Below are positions 1 to 8,718 of a stretch of DNA of 64,000 nucleotides, piece after piece; the stretch's first letter is position 1; each line of letters opens with the position of its first letter. The translations under genes and the position numbers were made by a program. The notes under the pieces were generated by a model, which was given only the letters and a program-made list of their open reading frames with translations, did not search any database and had not been told where the DNA came from. This DNA is from Desulfoscipio sp. XC116. GTDB taxonomy: Bacteria > Bacillota > Desulfotomaculia > Desulfotomaculales > Desulfallaceae. The stretch lies in contig NZ_CP156660.1 of the NCBI RefSeq assembly GCF_039851975.1, positions 1,803,035 to 1,867,034 of the forward strand, in the 5' to 3' direction.

Positions 1-987
1 ACCCGCCCCTGGGCTGAGCGGTTGGGCTTGGGCGGAAATAATGTCTACACTGATTACCGTCCTATGCTCTGGCGGGGCGACATTAACGTGTTTGACATTA
101 TGGTACCTATTGAACATAATTTTCGTGTTACTGAGGACGTGGCACGGGCAATAGCACACCAGCCAGGTCGGGCCATTATTTGCGAGAAACCGCTGGCTGC
201 CGGTTACGAACAGGCCCGGACCCACGCCGAGCTGCCCCGCCGCTATGGTGTGCCGATTATGATTGCGGAAAATTACCGGTATAGTGAGGAAATCAATATT
301 ATAAGGGATCTGGTCGGGCAGAAGAGAATAGGCGATACCGTTTATTTTATACACAACCGGGTGACTTGTTTTCCTGAGAATATGCAGAAAAATAAATTTG
401 CCCGTGAGGAATGGCGTCAGCATCCGGTGTTCGCGGGAGGCGTGATCATGGATACCGGGGTACACGATGTTGCCGCCCTGCGTCATATATTCGGCGCCAT
501 TGATAAGCTGCAGTCTTTCGGGGTTCCTCAGTCTGATGACTTTGCTCCCTATGCCGTGATCAACGTGAATATGCGCTTTAAAAACGGTGTAACCGGCCAG
601 TTCAGCTTTTACTGTGCAGGCAAGGAAATGCAGCGCCCGCTTACCGGACTGCGCATATTTGGCACTGCCGGAATGATTTATCTTGAGGAAAGAGATTGCG
701 GTACTATAAATTTAGCGTATAATGACGGCCGGGCGGAACAAATCCAATACCGCCCGCAGCGTGGCTATTATAATGAGCTGTTAAACCTTTATAATGCAAT
801 GACGGGTCGGGAAACTATCTCTGTTACCCCGGAAATGGAGTACGGAGACGCCAAGACAATTTTAGATATGCTGCGCTCAGTTAAAGAAGGCAGCACTATT
901 GCGGTAGACAGTGAAGCAAACTACATCCCCGCCTACCGCTCGGTCCATCAGCCACAGTTTGAGTTTCATCAATTAAACTGGCATTAG
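1..987 (+). CDS. Gfo/Idh/MocA-family NAD(P)-dependent dehydrogenase, 5' end missing
   Basis: The reading frame is open from the first base, so this is the 3' part of a gene that begins upstream. The translated part shows the Gfo/Idh/MocA pattern: a CEKPLA motif near the end of the Rossmann domain, where the Lys normally binds or catalyses, followed by the alpha/beta C-terminal domain with GGVIMDTGVHDV, the usual metal- or substrate-site His region. The nucleotide-binding GxGxxG loop would lie upstream of the window. Such enzymes oxidise sugars, inositols or related polyols with NAD(P); the substrate cannot be told from sequence. A TTG at 22 is the first in-frame start-like codon but has no convincing ribosome-binding site, which fits a truncated gene. 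The neighbour on the right is convergent. Confidence 0.85.
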   Translation, partial: TRPWAERLGLGGNNVYTDYRPMLWRGDINVFDIMVPIEHNFRVTEDVARAIAHQPGRAIICEKPLAAGYEQARTHAELPRRYGVPIMIAENYRYSEEINIIRDLVGQKRIGDTVYFIHNRVTCFPENMQKNKFAREEWRQHPVFAGGVIMDTGVHDVAALRHIFGAIDKLQSFGVPQSDDFAPYAVINVNMRFKNGVTGQFSFYCAGKEMQRPLTGLRIFGTAGMIYLEERDCGTINLAYNDGRAEQIQYRPQRGYYNELLNLYNAMTGRETISVTPEMEYGDAKTILDMLRSVKEGSTIAVDSEANYIPAYRSVHQPQFEFHQLNWH

Positions 988-1009
988 GGACTTTAAGCAA
1001 ACTATTACA

Positions 1010-1702
1010 CTAATTTGCCTGCGATTTAGCACCGGCCTTAATTAGTTCACCGTCGCGGGTCAGCGGCACACTTACATCCAGGTGTCCGGCAATGGATTCA
1101 ACAACCCGTCCGGCTACCAGTATTTGTACTTGCTCGACGCTGCTGAACTGGGTTAATGTATTCACTATTGAATAAACCGTAACGTTTTCCGCTCCTGACC
1201 CGCCACTATGGTTGGAAACGAGCTCCTGATTGAAATTTACGGTACACAGGCCATCTTGGATGTTAATATCCAGCAAACGGGTGCCTTCGGGGATAGTGGC
1301 TGACAACGCCCGGTTACTTGGGCCAAGGCATAATTCCCGCATGGTCTGACGGGCAATGCCGGCAGTCTTGTTTATAGACCGCCGCTCCGCTTGTAAATAA
1401 CCGTCTGCATCAGCAAAATAAAGTACTATTGTGTCAGTTGCCGCCCGCGTTGTATTTGGTGCAGCCATTGTTGCGGGCCCGGCTTTATTCGTCGTAACAT
1501 TGTGATTGTCGGACTGTTCCGCTTTATTACCGACAACCGTTGTCTGACTGCCGTCATCATCCTTTGGTTGCGTTAGCTTTGCAGTATCATCTTGACTTGC
1601 ATGATTATTGTATAAATTTGCCGCGTTGCCGGCGCATCCGGAGGAATACATGACCAGCATTATCAGTCCCATGTAGACAAAAAACTTGATGACCGCTTTC
1701 AT
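1010..1702 (-). CDS. GerMN-domain lipoprotein (GerM-like)
   Basis: A 230-residue secreted protein. The N-terminus is a lipoprotein signal peptide with lipobox SSGC and the modified Cys at about residue 23, so it should be anchored on the outer face of the membrane. A low-complexity Asn/Thr/Gln-rich linker covers residues 25-85. The rest (about 90-215) matches the GerMN domain, with VLYFADADG at the start, a TIPEGTRLLDI segment and a VNFNQELV strand. In Bacillus, GerM is a sporulation and germination lipoprotein. This gene stands alone, convergent to the dehydrogenase and divergent from the L,D-transpeptidase, so a shared role in the spore or cell envelope is plausible but inferred. Confidence 0.8.
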   Translation of the reverse strand: MKAVIKFFVYMGLIMLVMYSSGCAGNAANLYNNHASQDDTAKLTQPKDDDGSQTTVVGNKAEQSDNHNVTTNKAGPATMAAPNTTRAATDTIVLYFADADGYLQAERRSINKTAGIARQTMRELCLGPSNRALSATIPEGTRLLDINIQDGLCTVNFNQELVSNHSGGSGAENVTVYSIVNTLTQFSSVEQVQILVAGRVVESIAGHLDVSVPLTRDGELIKAGAKSQAN

Positions 1703-1926
1703 ATAAATAGCCTTCTTTCGTGTAAAGTTTGTCCATTTATACTTATGGGTCCGGTTACCGGTTTATGACAAAAAATAAAGGAATATGCACGGCACGGCAG
1801 GGAGAAATTAAAACACAGTTTGTTATTATTGCGCCGGCAAGTAAAGCTTGAATCAATTGATGACGTAGCAGCAGAGGATATGTCTGTATTAAGAATTCAA
1901 GTTTAAGTCTGACCATGGAGGGGAAA

Positions 1927-2913
1927 ATGGCCAAGAAATTCAAGACTATCTGTGCCGCCATGTTTTTTATAATACGCGTATTCACTGCAATAATAGTAAT
2001 GACGATAGTTTGGGGCACCGGTTCGGTCTGCGCGGCACAAGATACTATACCCGGCTGTCCGTATTACGATCCGTCATTGGAAGTAAAACGCGATTTAACA
2101 GCCGGCGAACCGGCTATGGCGGGCAAGGATGTAGTACAATTGCAGGAACGGCTTAAGGAATTAAACTTTTACCGGGAACCTGTCGATGGTATATACGGAC
2201 CGTCTACAATAAAATCTGTAAAAGAGTTTCAAAAATCTCGAGGCCTTGATTTAGACGGTGTGGTGGACGAATTTTTCTGGCAGGAACTTGATGAGGTTCA
2301 ATTTGCTTGGGGAACGCAAAATAAAATACCGCCGCCTGCAGGTGCGGTGAGTATAGTTGTAGATACCTACCGGCGCAAGTTAACAGTGTTTTCAGATGGT
2401 GAACCATATAAGCAATACCCGGTGGCGGTTGGCAAATATGAAACTCCCTCGCCCATAGGTACCTTTAAAGTGTTGCGTAAGGGGGCCCACTGGGGTACCG
2501 GTTTCGGTACCCGCTGGATCGGTCTTACGGTGCCCTGGGGCGTCTATGGCATTCATGGCACCAACAAGCCCCATGCTATCGGCAGTTATGCCAGCCACGG
2601 CTGTATCCGTATGAACAACCATAATGTTGAGGAGATCTACCCCTGGGTCAAACCCGGCACTCCGGTAACTATTATTGGCAACCAGTTTAGCTATCAGCCA
2701 AGCCAATACCGAACTATGCGGCGGGATGAACGGGGCGGCGATGTTATGGAAGTACAAATACGTCTGCAACGGCTGGGTTTCTATAGCGGTCCTATTGATG
2801 GTATCTGGGGCGGCGGCATGGAAAAGGCCGTGATGCAATTTCGCCAAAGCCGGGGATTGACCCCGGATAACTCGGTGAACTCGGAAGTATACCACCTGCT
2901 CGGTTTAGAGTAG
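1927..2913 (+). CDS. L,D-transpeptidase with two peptidoglycan-binding domains
   Basis: Secreted cell-wall enzyme of 328 residues. An N-terminal hydrophobic signal (about 5-35) is followed by a PG_binding_1 repeat (about 55-110, with DVVQLQERLKELNFY and DGIYGP), a YkuD-type L,D-transpeptidase domain (about 135-240) and a second PG_binding_1 repeat (about 265-325). The catalytic signature SHGCIRM is complete, with Cys at about residue 226 and the upstream His in GIHGT. The enzyme forms 3-3 peptide crosslinks through a Cys acyl-enzyme. I chose ATG 1927 because GGAGGGG at 1917-1923 precedes it; an in-frame ATG at 1915 overlaps that site. Binding modules on both sides of the catalytic domain are typical of Firmicute enzymes of this class. 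Confidence 0.92.
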   Translation: MAKKFKTICAAMFFIIRVFTAIIVMTIVWGTGSVCAAQDTIPGCPYYDPSLEVKRDLTAGEPAMAGKDVVQLQERLKELNFYREPVDGIYGPSTIKSVKEFQKSRGLDLDGVVDEFFWQELDEVQFAWGTQNKIPPPAGAVSIVVDTYRRKLTVFSDGEPYKQYPVAVGKYETPSPIGTFKVLRKGAHWGTGFGTRWIGLTVPWGVYGIHGTNKPHAIGSYASHGCIRMNNHNVEEIYPWVKPGTPVTIIGNQFSYQPSQYRTMRRDERGGDVMEVQIRLQRLGFYSGPIDGIWGGGMEKAVMQFRQSRGLTPDNSVNSEVYHLLGLE

Positions 2914-3139
2914 TCGACACTATAAGGCAATATATTACAGACAACAGTTTTAATAATTCTGCCGTATCATTTAATATGTCTGTTTTTCAGTATAGTAGTA
3001 TGCACCGGGCTTGTTATAATAAATGTGCAGTAAGAAATAATGTTAGATAAAATAATTGTTATGTCAGGTTTGAGAACAGGCGCCAGAGTCTGCCTTTTAG
3101 AACATACACATGCAGTGTGTTTTATAAAGATATAATGTA

Positions 3140-4498
3140 TTAATCTCCGGTTTTGTTTGCCTGGCTTACCGGTCGCCTGCGCTGCCTTTTAGCCTTATTT
3201 TGAGACTGGTGCCGGCGCTTCAGCTCGGGTACCACTATCCTTACATACCAGGTACAGAGCAGCAGGCCCAGGCCGATATACAACAGCACCATAGGGAAGC
3301 TGACGAATACAGCCAATGCCAGGCCGGTGAACACCACCGCGCAGATACCCGGTATAATATAACCGCCCGGTATGCGGTGGGGGCGGGGAATGTCGGGCAT
3401 CTTTTGACGCAGCACAATTACCGCCAACCCCACCATGGCATATATAATACTTTCCATTGCCGCGGCCATATTTACCAGCACGAGGTACCGGTGCGTCAAA
3501 AGTACCGCTGTGGAAATAACAAGGCCTATGACAAATATAGTCAGTATTGCAACCCACGGTGTAAAAAAGCGCATGCTCACTTTGCTGAATACCGGCGGCA
3601 GCACATGTTCCCGGGCTGAAGCGTAAATAAAGCGGGATATGCTGATAAGACCCGCGTTAAAAGTAGTAATGGAAGCCGCCAGGGTGACAACCGCCATCCA
3701 GGTCGCCCCCGTATTGCCCAATATGCTTCGGGCGAAAATTAGCTGGGGTATGGGCGAGCCGGTCAGTGCTTCACGAGGTGCCGCTGCGGTCATAGCTACA
3801 GTAAAAAGGGCGTAAATAATGCTTAAAACACCAATAGACAACAGCATGCCCCGGGATATCAACCGGTGGTGGGTCACCTCTTCAGCCAGCGGGGTCACCC
3901 ACTCGAATCCGACAAACAGAAAGACCCCTACCGCTATCGCGTTAATTAACCCAACCGCACCGCCCGTAACAAAAGGGGCGGTAATCTGAAAGTCTACTTT
4001 AACCAAGGCGATAAAAGCCAAAGCCACCAGAGATAGCATGAGACCGTAGGTAACCACATCCTGAAAGCCGCCGGCTATTTTAACGCCTACAACATTCAAT
4101 ACCGTAACGGTGGAGAACATGATTAGAATCCAAATTAGTGCCGGTACGGAAGGCCAGATTTCGTTCAATACCTGGGATAGCACATAGCTTTCCGCCCCAA
4201 TCACCCCCATGATAACCAGCATATACAGCATGGACACAATGAGGGCCAGCCGGTCGTTAAAAGCCCGGCTGAAATACAGGCGGATACCGGCTGCTGAAGG
4301 GGTCATACCGTTTAATTCACTAAAACAAAGGGCCGCTGTCATACACAGCAGCCCACCGGTGAGAATAGCCAGCCAGGCGGCATCGCCCGCCAAAAATCCG
4401 GCCACCTGCACCGCCGCCACAAAAGTTGAACTGGATAATGTTAGACCGGCGCTGGTGGCCACTATGGTACGCAGGGTGAGTACTTTTTTCAGCTGCAA
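3140..4498 (-). CDS. APC-superfamily amino acid/polyamine permease
   Basis: A polytopic membrane protein of about 452 residues with roughly twelve hydrophobic segments. The N-terminus has the APC hallmark: a glycine/serine-rich unwound first helix (TSAGLTLSSSTFVAA), a second helix and an ELNGMTPSAAGI motif like the ELG-x-x-P-x-x-G of amino acid permeases. A basic tail of Lys/Arg/Gln residues ends the protein. It probably imports or exchanges an amino acid or polyamine with protons; substrate unknown. The start is uncertain: GTG 4507 overlaps the GGGG ribosome-binding site, while TTG 4498 is correctly spaced and begins just after the stop of the SCP2-domain gene, so translation of the two is probably coupled. 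Confidence 0.85.
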   Translation of the reverse strand: MQLKKVLTLRTIVATSAGLTLSSSTFVAAVQVAGFLAGDAAWLAILTGGLLCMTAALCFSELNGMTPSAAGIRLYFSRAFNDRLALIVSMLYMLVIMGVIGAESYVLSQVLNEIWPSVPALIWILIMFSTVTVLNVVGVKIAGGFQDVVTYGLMLSLVALAFIALVKVDFQITAPFVTGGAVGLINAIAVGVFLFVGFEWVTPLAEEVTHHRLISRGMLLSIGVLSIIYALFTVAMTAAAPREALTGSPIPQLIFARSILGNTGATWMAVVTLAASITTFNAGLISISRFIYASAREHVLPPVFSKVSMRFFTPWVAILTIFVIGLVISTAVLLTHRYLVLVNMAAAMESIIYAMVGLAVIVLRQKMPDIPRPHRIPGGYIIPGICAVVFTGLALAVFVSFPMVLLYIGLGLLLCTWYVRIVVPELKRRHQSQNKAKRQRRRPVSQANKTGD

Positions 4499-4499
4499 G

Positions 4500-4856
4500 T
4501 CACTCACCCCAGATCATCAGTGAAATAAAGTCCAGGCGTACAATATCATCCTCGGTGCCCTGAATCAGCAGGGTGCCGTTCATGTAAGGCTCGGTGGGGG
4601 TGATATCGCCATAAAATAAATCCGCCAGTGTTTCGCTGTCCGATGTGACCACCAAATCCGCATTTTGTTCCGGTGTGCCCTGAGCCACTGACAGTTCACC
4701 GTTTTGTAAAGTCAGAGTATGCTGGGACTCCACGTCGTTGGCTTTAATTACAATGACCCGGTTCCAGTCCCGGTTCATTATTTTAAGTTTTTTATTGTTC
4801 TGATAACCTTCGTAAAATGCCTGTAAGCTGGCGCTTATTTCGTCATGTGTAGCCAT
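4500..4856 (-). CDS. SCP2 sterol-binding-domain protein
   Basis: A small soluble protein (118 residues) that matches the SCP-2/sterol-transfer fold over its whole length, with alternating strands such as HTLTLQNGELSV, a DLVVTSDSETLADL segment and a C-terminal LLIQGTEDDIVRL helix. Proteins of this family bind lipids or acyl-CoAs in a hydrophobic tunnel; bacterial single-domain members have no defined job. GGAGG lies seven bases before the ATG. It is the first gene of a two-gene unit with the APC permease. Confidence 0.8.
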   Translation of the reverse strand: MATHDEISASLQAFYEGYQNNKKLKIMNRDWNRVIVIKANDVESQHTLTLQNGELSVAQGTPEQNADLVVTSDSETLADLFYGDITPTEPYMNGTLLIQGTEDDIVRLDFISLMIWGE

Positions 4857-4934
4857 AAAACATCCTCCACTTGCTGGAATAATGGTGTTTCTCGGTGATG
4901 TGATGTTAAAGATACCGGTGGTATTTAAGGTTAA

Positions 4935-5852
4935 TTAATTCACCATTTCAATAATACGTGGTTTAAAATCCAGCTTCTCAATAATCTCCAGATATTCATC
5001 GGGGGTGATATTCGCCCAGGGTTTACCTAATAGAGCAACCAGTACGCCCTCGATTACATTGGTGCCAAAAGAGCGTCCTTCAAATACCGGGGTGGTGGTT
5101 ACCAGTCGACTGGCACCGCATTGCCGCAAAAAGTCTATGTCTGCGGCGGTGGTGGTATTGGTAATAATTATTTGACCATCCAGCTTGTCCGGCAAATAGC
5201 GTTTGATAAAGTGGAAATCACCGGCAATAATCTCGGCATCTCTGTAGTACTGATCAAATTTTTTTGTTTTGTCCTCGTCCCGGGATTCCTGTTTCTTGCC
5301 AGTGGGGTAGAGCATATTAAAAGGAAGCTTGGACATTTCCGGCAGCAGCTTGGCAGCCATTTCCTCCAGTTCTTGCAAAGATTTAATAGGATAAGGTATA
5401 CCGGCGGCAAAAATTAAATCGCCATAGGTAACGTCGCATTGGGCTTTTGCAAAAGCTTCGGCCATGCCAAACCGGTCCACCGCGCTGACCATAAGCACCC
5501 GGGTGCCTTCTTTAATGTAATCGGTATTCTGCAGCAAGTAGGTAACCGTTTCCCGTTCCAAAGTGTTTTTCAAACCGCTGCCGTCTACCACTGGAGTGGT
5601 TTTTACTGCTTCCATCAATTTCAGCCCGTCTTTAAAGGCGTATCTTTTATTACCTGCGTATACATATACATCAATACCGCCCAGGCCGATGGCGTCCACC
5701 TGCCCGTCCAACTGCTGCAGTTTGGCCAGGGCTAGGTCAAAATCGCCGTCCATACCCAGGCGGCTGATCTCAAATTGTTCGCCCAACAGTTCCACCTGCA
5801 CTTGGTGATCCCGCCTGGACGACCCCAGGCTGACACTGACCACGCGTTTCAA
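4935..5852 (-). CDS. conserved protein of the Peptococcaceae 'quinate 5-dehydrogenase'-named family
   Basis: A soluble protein of 305 residues starting at TTG 5852 behind a well-placed TTGGAGG. No classical catalytic signature can be named with certainty. It has an N-terminal beta-alpha segment (VVSVSLGSSRRDH), a GLGGIDVYVYAG glycine motif at about 57-68 and a Rossmann-like middle (GTRVLMVSAVDRFGMAEA), then a C-terminal segment with NTTTAADIDFLRQCGA. I recall similar proteins in clostridial genomes carrying the name quinate 5-dehydrogenase, but the sequence gives no independent proof of that reaction. It stands alone on the minus strand upstream of the SCP2/permease pair. Confidence 0.5.
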   Translation of the reverse strand: MKRVVSVSLGSSRRDHQVQVELLGEQFEISRLGMDGDFDLALAKLQQLDGQVDAIGLGGIDVYVYAGNKRYAFKDGLKLMEAVKTTPVVDGSGLKNTLERETVTYLLQNTDYIKEGTRVLMVSAVDRFGMAEAFAKAQCDVTYGDLIFAAGIPYPIKSLQELEEMAAKLLPEMSKLPFNMLYPTGKKQESRDEDKTKKFDQYYRDAEIIAGDFHFIKRYLPDKLDGQIIITNTTTAADIDFLRQCGASRLVTTTPVFEGRSFGTNVIEGVLVALLGKPWANITPDEYLEIIEKLDFKPRIIEMVN

Positions 5853-6081
5853 ACCGCAAGACCTCCAATCATCTGCTCCGGTACTTTCTTTTGTCTTTTA
5901 AAGGTATTATTCTAAAGCACCTTTCCATTGTAACCAAAAAAAGCAAAAAAAACAAGCTAACCGGGGTTTGTTAGCAAGTAGTGTCGTTTGAGTGCTATTA
6001 TAAAATCAGTCCCCGGGCAGATATATCGACAAAGGGGACTGGTTCCGGTGGCAGCAAACAGTTTAACTTTGCCCGTGTCCA

Positions 6082-6288
6082 TTACTTAATATAACGCGCG
6101 GACTGATCCTCCAGAACATCCATCGCATTTATTTGCTGGGCATCTTCCAGCACATCCAGGGCATCATCAAAGGTGTTGATATATTCGGATTCCAGCACAT
6201 TAAGCCACCTGGGCGAAAGTATCGGCACCTCCTGCTCCTCTTGCAATTTTTCTGTGTAAAGAGATTTGCCGTAATGTTCGTCCGGCAT
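6082..6288 (-). CDS. small protein of unknown function (68 aa)
   Basis: An acidic 68-residue protein that I do not recognise. AGAAGGAGGG lies seven bases before ATG 6288 and decides this start; the frame extends further to a TTG at 6330 without support. The sequence is rich in Glu, Asp and Leu with a likely amphipathic helix at the C-terminus (DDALDVLEDAQQINAMDVLED), where a DVLED motif occurs twice. It lies 55 bases behind the 131-residue protein to its right and is probably co-transcribed with it. Confidence 0.5.
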   Translation of the reverse strand: MPDEHYGKSLYTEKLQEEQEVPILSPRWLNVLESEYINTFDDALDVLEDAQQINAMDVLEDQSARYIK

Positions 6289-6343
6289 GTTTAAAGCCCT
6301 CCTTCTGCTTTGTTCTAAGCCGATATACAATACAGCATTCGGG

Positions 6344-6739
6344 TTAAATCTGGCCTCCGTTATTTTTTAGTATTTCCTCCGCTTGCTTAACATAGTTATC
6401 TGTAGTTACCACAGTGACCATAAAGGCGCTGCCGCCTGCCACTCCGTAATTGTGATTGCCGTACCCGCTGACCGACGGGTCGGCACCCAACAGAACCCGG
6501 TTATCGTTATCAATAGAACTATCGGTGCCGGCGGAATATAGGGTTAGACCGGTGATAGTTTCCGCCCCTCCCGTTAGAGCATTATTTATTGTTGCGTCAT
6601 TGGTGGTCCCGTACCGGCTTACCCGGTCCACCTGCACAGTATCGTAACCATTCTTTTTTAATTTTTCCGCCGCCGACTCCGCCGCACCGCTGCTGGGGAA
6701 ATAAGCCAACAAGGACCGCTCACCTGGTGATAATTGCAT
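6344..6739 (-). CDS. unknown small protein with ACT/ferredoxin-like appearance
   Basis: A protein of about 131 residues. The first third (SLLAYFPSSGAAESAAEKLKKNGYDTVQVDRV) looks like a beta-alpha-beta unit of the kind found in general-stress or heat-induced small proteins, and the C-terminus closes with a strand and helix (FMVTVVTTDNYVKQAEEILKNNGG). The middle is Gly/Asn/Thr-rich. There is no recognisable active site. AAGGAG lies eleven bases before ATG 6739; an upstream GTG at 6751 overlaps that site and is rejected. I do not assign a function. Confidence 0.55.
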   Translation of the reverse strand: MQLSPGERSLLAYFPSSGAAESAAEKLKKNGYDTVQVDRVSRYGTTNDATINNALTGGAETITGLTLYSAGTDSSIDNDNRVLLGADPSVSGYGNHNYGVAGGSAFMVTVVTTDNYVKQAEEILKNNGGQI

Positions 6740-6899
6740 GGTGTCTGTCACTCCTTAAATCCGACATGTCTTGCGATGAGTTATGTGTGTGTCTATTAAG
6801 TAGCATATCCAGATAGGGTGCCCGGCACACCTTCATCTCGATAAATTTTTCGCGGCTTGATATAAATACTCGAAAGGTTTAAGCGAATTGTTGTTTCAA

Positions 6900-7009
6900 G
6901 TGAACTCGTTCAGCTAAAGCTGAACATCGGGATTTCAGATGGGGATTTTACCCCACCTGAAGTAGAAATAGGAACTCCCACTAAATAGAAGTGGGAGTCT
7001 TGGAATTTA
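6900..7009 (-). mobile_element. IS200/IS605-like right-end remnant, copy A
   Basis: This 354-base gap between genes holds a 110-bp structured sequence that recurs, inverted, at 13619-13723. It contains a perfect palindrome GTTCAGCTAAAGCTGAAC at 6908-6925, a GGGG/CCCC hairpin near 6940-6956 and an 8-bp stem ACTCCCAC/GTGGGAGT at 6973-6998. Read on the minus strand it ends GAGTTCAC. Subterminal hairpins with a TTCAC-like end are typical of IS200/IS605 right ends, which also encode the end of the TnpB guide RNA. No transposase remains here. Confidence 0.5.
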
Positions 7010-7028
7010 ATAAATCACCTGTAAACTA

Positions 7029-7058
7029 CAAAAGGCAGCCGCTGTAATGGCGGTTGCC
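7029..7058 (-). terminator. rho-independent terminator of acuA
   Basis: On the minus strand GGCAACCGCC pairs with GCGGCTGCC across a six-base loop and is followed by TTTTGTAG. It lies 36 bases past the stop codon of the acetyltransferase gene. Confidence 0.65.
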
Positions 7059-7093
7059 AGGTGAATGTATCTTTATGTTATAAATAATATCTA

Positions 7094-7714
7094 TTACCAA
7101 AACATTGACTTTTTAAAGGCCATTTCCTCAAAAAGCATTAATTCGTCATAGTTGACTTCCGAGCCGCAGCGGGCCATTAATACATTGACCGGGTGTTCAA
7201 GAATATCCGGGTCGTCCGTGGGCTTGGACATAAATCCTACCTTGCCGAATAGCCGGTCTAACATCTTCCTGTATTCCCAAATGTTCATTTGGTTGCCTTT
7301 TGTATCCCAGTGCCGAAAATACTCGGTGGTAATCACAATATTTTTTTCCATCAGTCTGCTGTTGAAAGCTATATCCAATAATTCAGAGCCTAACCGGTTC
7401 TGCCGATATTTATTGGCTACCTCAATACCGCCTAGTTCCAGTACAGCAGGGTGTTTAAACCATCTGCTGTACTCATCCGGATAGTGGAAAGTTACATAGC
7501 CAACAATTGTTTGAGCGTTGCGAGCAATAAATACCATACCCTCGGGTAAATCTGCAATTATGTTCAGCGCAGCCTTTTGCAGTTCCGGTTGTCGAAAATT
7601 GCTTAATTCTGTATGTATGACACAATTAGCTAATAATGCTCCATCGACCGGCCCTTCATATACCAATAGGCCTAATTCCGTTTTAACAGTTTTTGATGTA
7701 AGCAAATTAGACAA
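7094..7714 (-). CDS. acuA: AcuA-like GNAT protein acetyltransferase
   Basis: Closely resembles Bacillus AcuA, the lysine acetyltransferase that inactivates acetyl-CoA synthetase. Shared landmarks are YEGPVDGALLANCVIH, LPEGMVFIARNAQTIVGYV, LELGGIEVANKYRQNRLG (the acetyl-CoA-binding R/Q-x-x-G loop), ITTEYFRHWD and the C-terminal HPVNVLMARCG. Length, about 206 residues, is the family norm. The start is ambiguous: TTG 7714, directly after the stop of the upstream gene, is eleven bases from a GGAG; GTG 7726 overlaps that GGAG and ATG 7759 has no site. Unlike Bacillus, no acuB, acuC or acsA is adjacent; the partner is a MinD-like ATPase. A role in controlling acyl-CoA synthesis fits the fatty-acid catabolism nearby but is inferred. 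Confidence 0.85.
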   Translation of the reverse strand: MSNLLTSKTVKTELGLLVYEGPVDGALLANCVIHTELSNFRQPELQKAALNIIADLPEGMVFIARNAQTIVGYVTFHYPDEYSRWFKHPAVLELGGIEVANKYRQNRLGSELLDIAFNSRLMEKNIVITTEYFRHWDTKGNQMNIWEYRKMLDRLFGKVGFMSKPTDDPDILEHPVNVLMARCGSEVNYDELMLFEEMAFKKSMFW

Positions 7715-7715
7715 A

Positions 7716-8471
7716 TTAATCTTCACTCCATATTTTATCAGCAATTTTGCCCGCTTCATCTGTAAAGCGATTACTGCGATCCATTGTAAAAATTCTGGCG
7801 TAACCCTTTTTACCGGTTAAATCCGGATAATTGGGCAATACCCCGTAAAGGGGGATTCCCAGTGCCCGGCTTATTTCCAGGGGATCTTCCTCGGCATAAG
7901 TAGGGTATCGGTTCAACACCAGCCCGAATCGGTCCATGCTGAGACCCTCATCTACCAGCAAGCGCACAAAAGCTTCCGCATTTGGTAAAGAAAAACCAAA
8001 TGGCTCTGCCACTAGAAGCACCTGATCCATTCTGAGCAGCATATTCAGTGTATAATCACGCACTTCGCCATTCGTATCAAATATCAGCACATCAAATGAT
8101 GTTTCCAGCAGACTGCGCAATAAAATATCTACACCGTTTAGTAACATTGGGGAACCGGCTAAGTTATCTTCAGTGTTACCGGCCAGTACCGATAAACCGT
8201 CAAATGTTTGGACGTATGGTTTTATTTCATCCTGGGTATATTTTATTTTCCAGCAAGGTGAGCTATCCAGGCGTTTAAATATATCCTTTAGCCATATGCC
8301 TATGTTGATTGAACTGTTTAGGCCCAGCCTTTCACTCAGGCCGCCTTTTACCAGATCCATATCCACCAACATTGTACTGTGGCCCTGTAGATGAAAAAAA
8401 CCGGCTAATTCCTTAGCTACGGAGGACTTACCCGTACTGGCAGTGAAACCGTAAACTGCCATCGTTTTCAT
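7716..8471 (-). CDS. MinD/ParA-like P-loop ATPase
   Basis: A 251-residue ATPase with a deviant Walker A loop near the N-terminus (TASTGKSSVAKELA, replacing the usual KGGVGKT), a Walker A' (LVDMDLVKGGLSERLG), a Walker B-like LIFDTNGE and a base-recognition segment LVLNRYP. This is the CpaE/MinD-like branch of the SIMIBI NTPases, which position proteins at the membrane or nucleoid, or mature enzymes. GGGAGGGG lies just ahead of ATG 8471. The downstream acuA begins within a few bases of its stop, so the two are probably translated together. No MinC, MinE or pilus gene is nearby, so the cargo is unknown. Confidence 0.75.
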   Translation of the reverse strand: MKTMAVYGFTASTGKSSVAKELAGFFHLQGHSTMLVDMDLVKGGLSERLGLNSSINIGIWLKDIFKRLDSSPCWKIKYTQDEIKPYVQTFDGLSVLAGNTEDNLAGSPMLLNGVDILLRSLLETSFDVLIFDTNGEVRDYTLNMLLRMDQVLLVAEPFGFSLPNAEAFVRLLVDEGLSMDRFGLVLNRYPTYAEEDPLEISRALGIPLYGVLPNYPDLTGKKGYARIFTMDRSNRFTDEAGKIADKIWSED

Positions 8472-8718
8472 ACTACCCCTCCCTTACACTAAATTTCACC
8501 GGTAACCAGCCTTTTCCCTTTTACAAAATGACCAAAGCTTGAAAATATTTTCAAGATGCTACGTCGTAAAACGAACTAAAATTTGCTTGATAAAAATATG
8601 ACTGGTTTTGAAGCATTATTTTAAGGAAAGTGCGTTAGCTTATGATAGTAACATTTATACCAGCTCTAACATATTCTGTTTTAAATTGGTTAAAAAAAAT
8701 GTGGCTTTGGAGGTATGT

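Noticed and set aside
2392-2895. Long minus-strand frame opposite the L,D-transpeptidase
   Set aside because: Shadow of a well-supported gene with intact catalytic motif; no homology-like features.
8608-8718. Longer cotJA starting at ATG 8608
   Set aside because: No site at 8608, while GGAGG directly precedes GTG 8719; the extra residues do not resemble CotJA.
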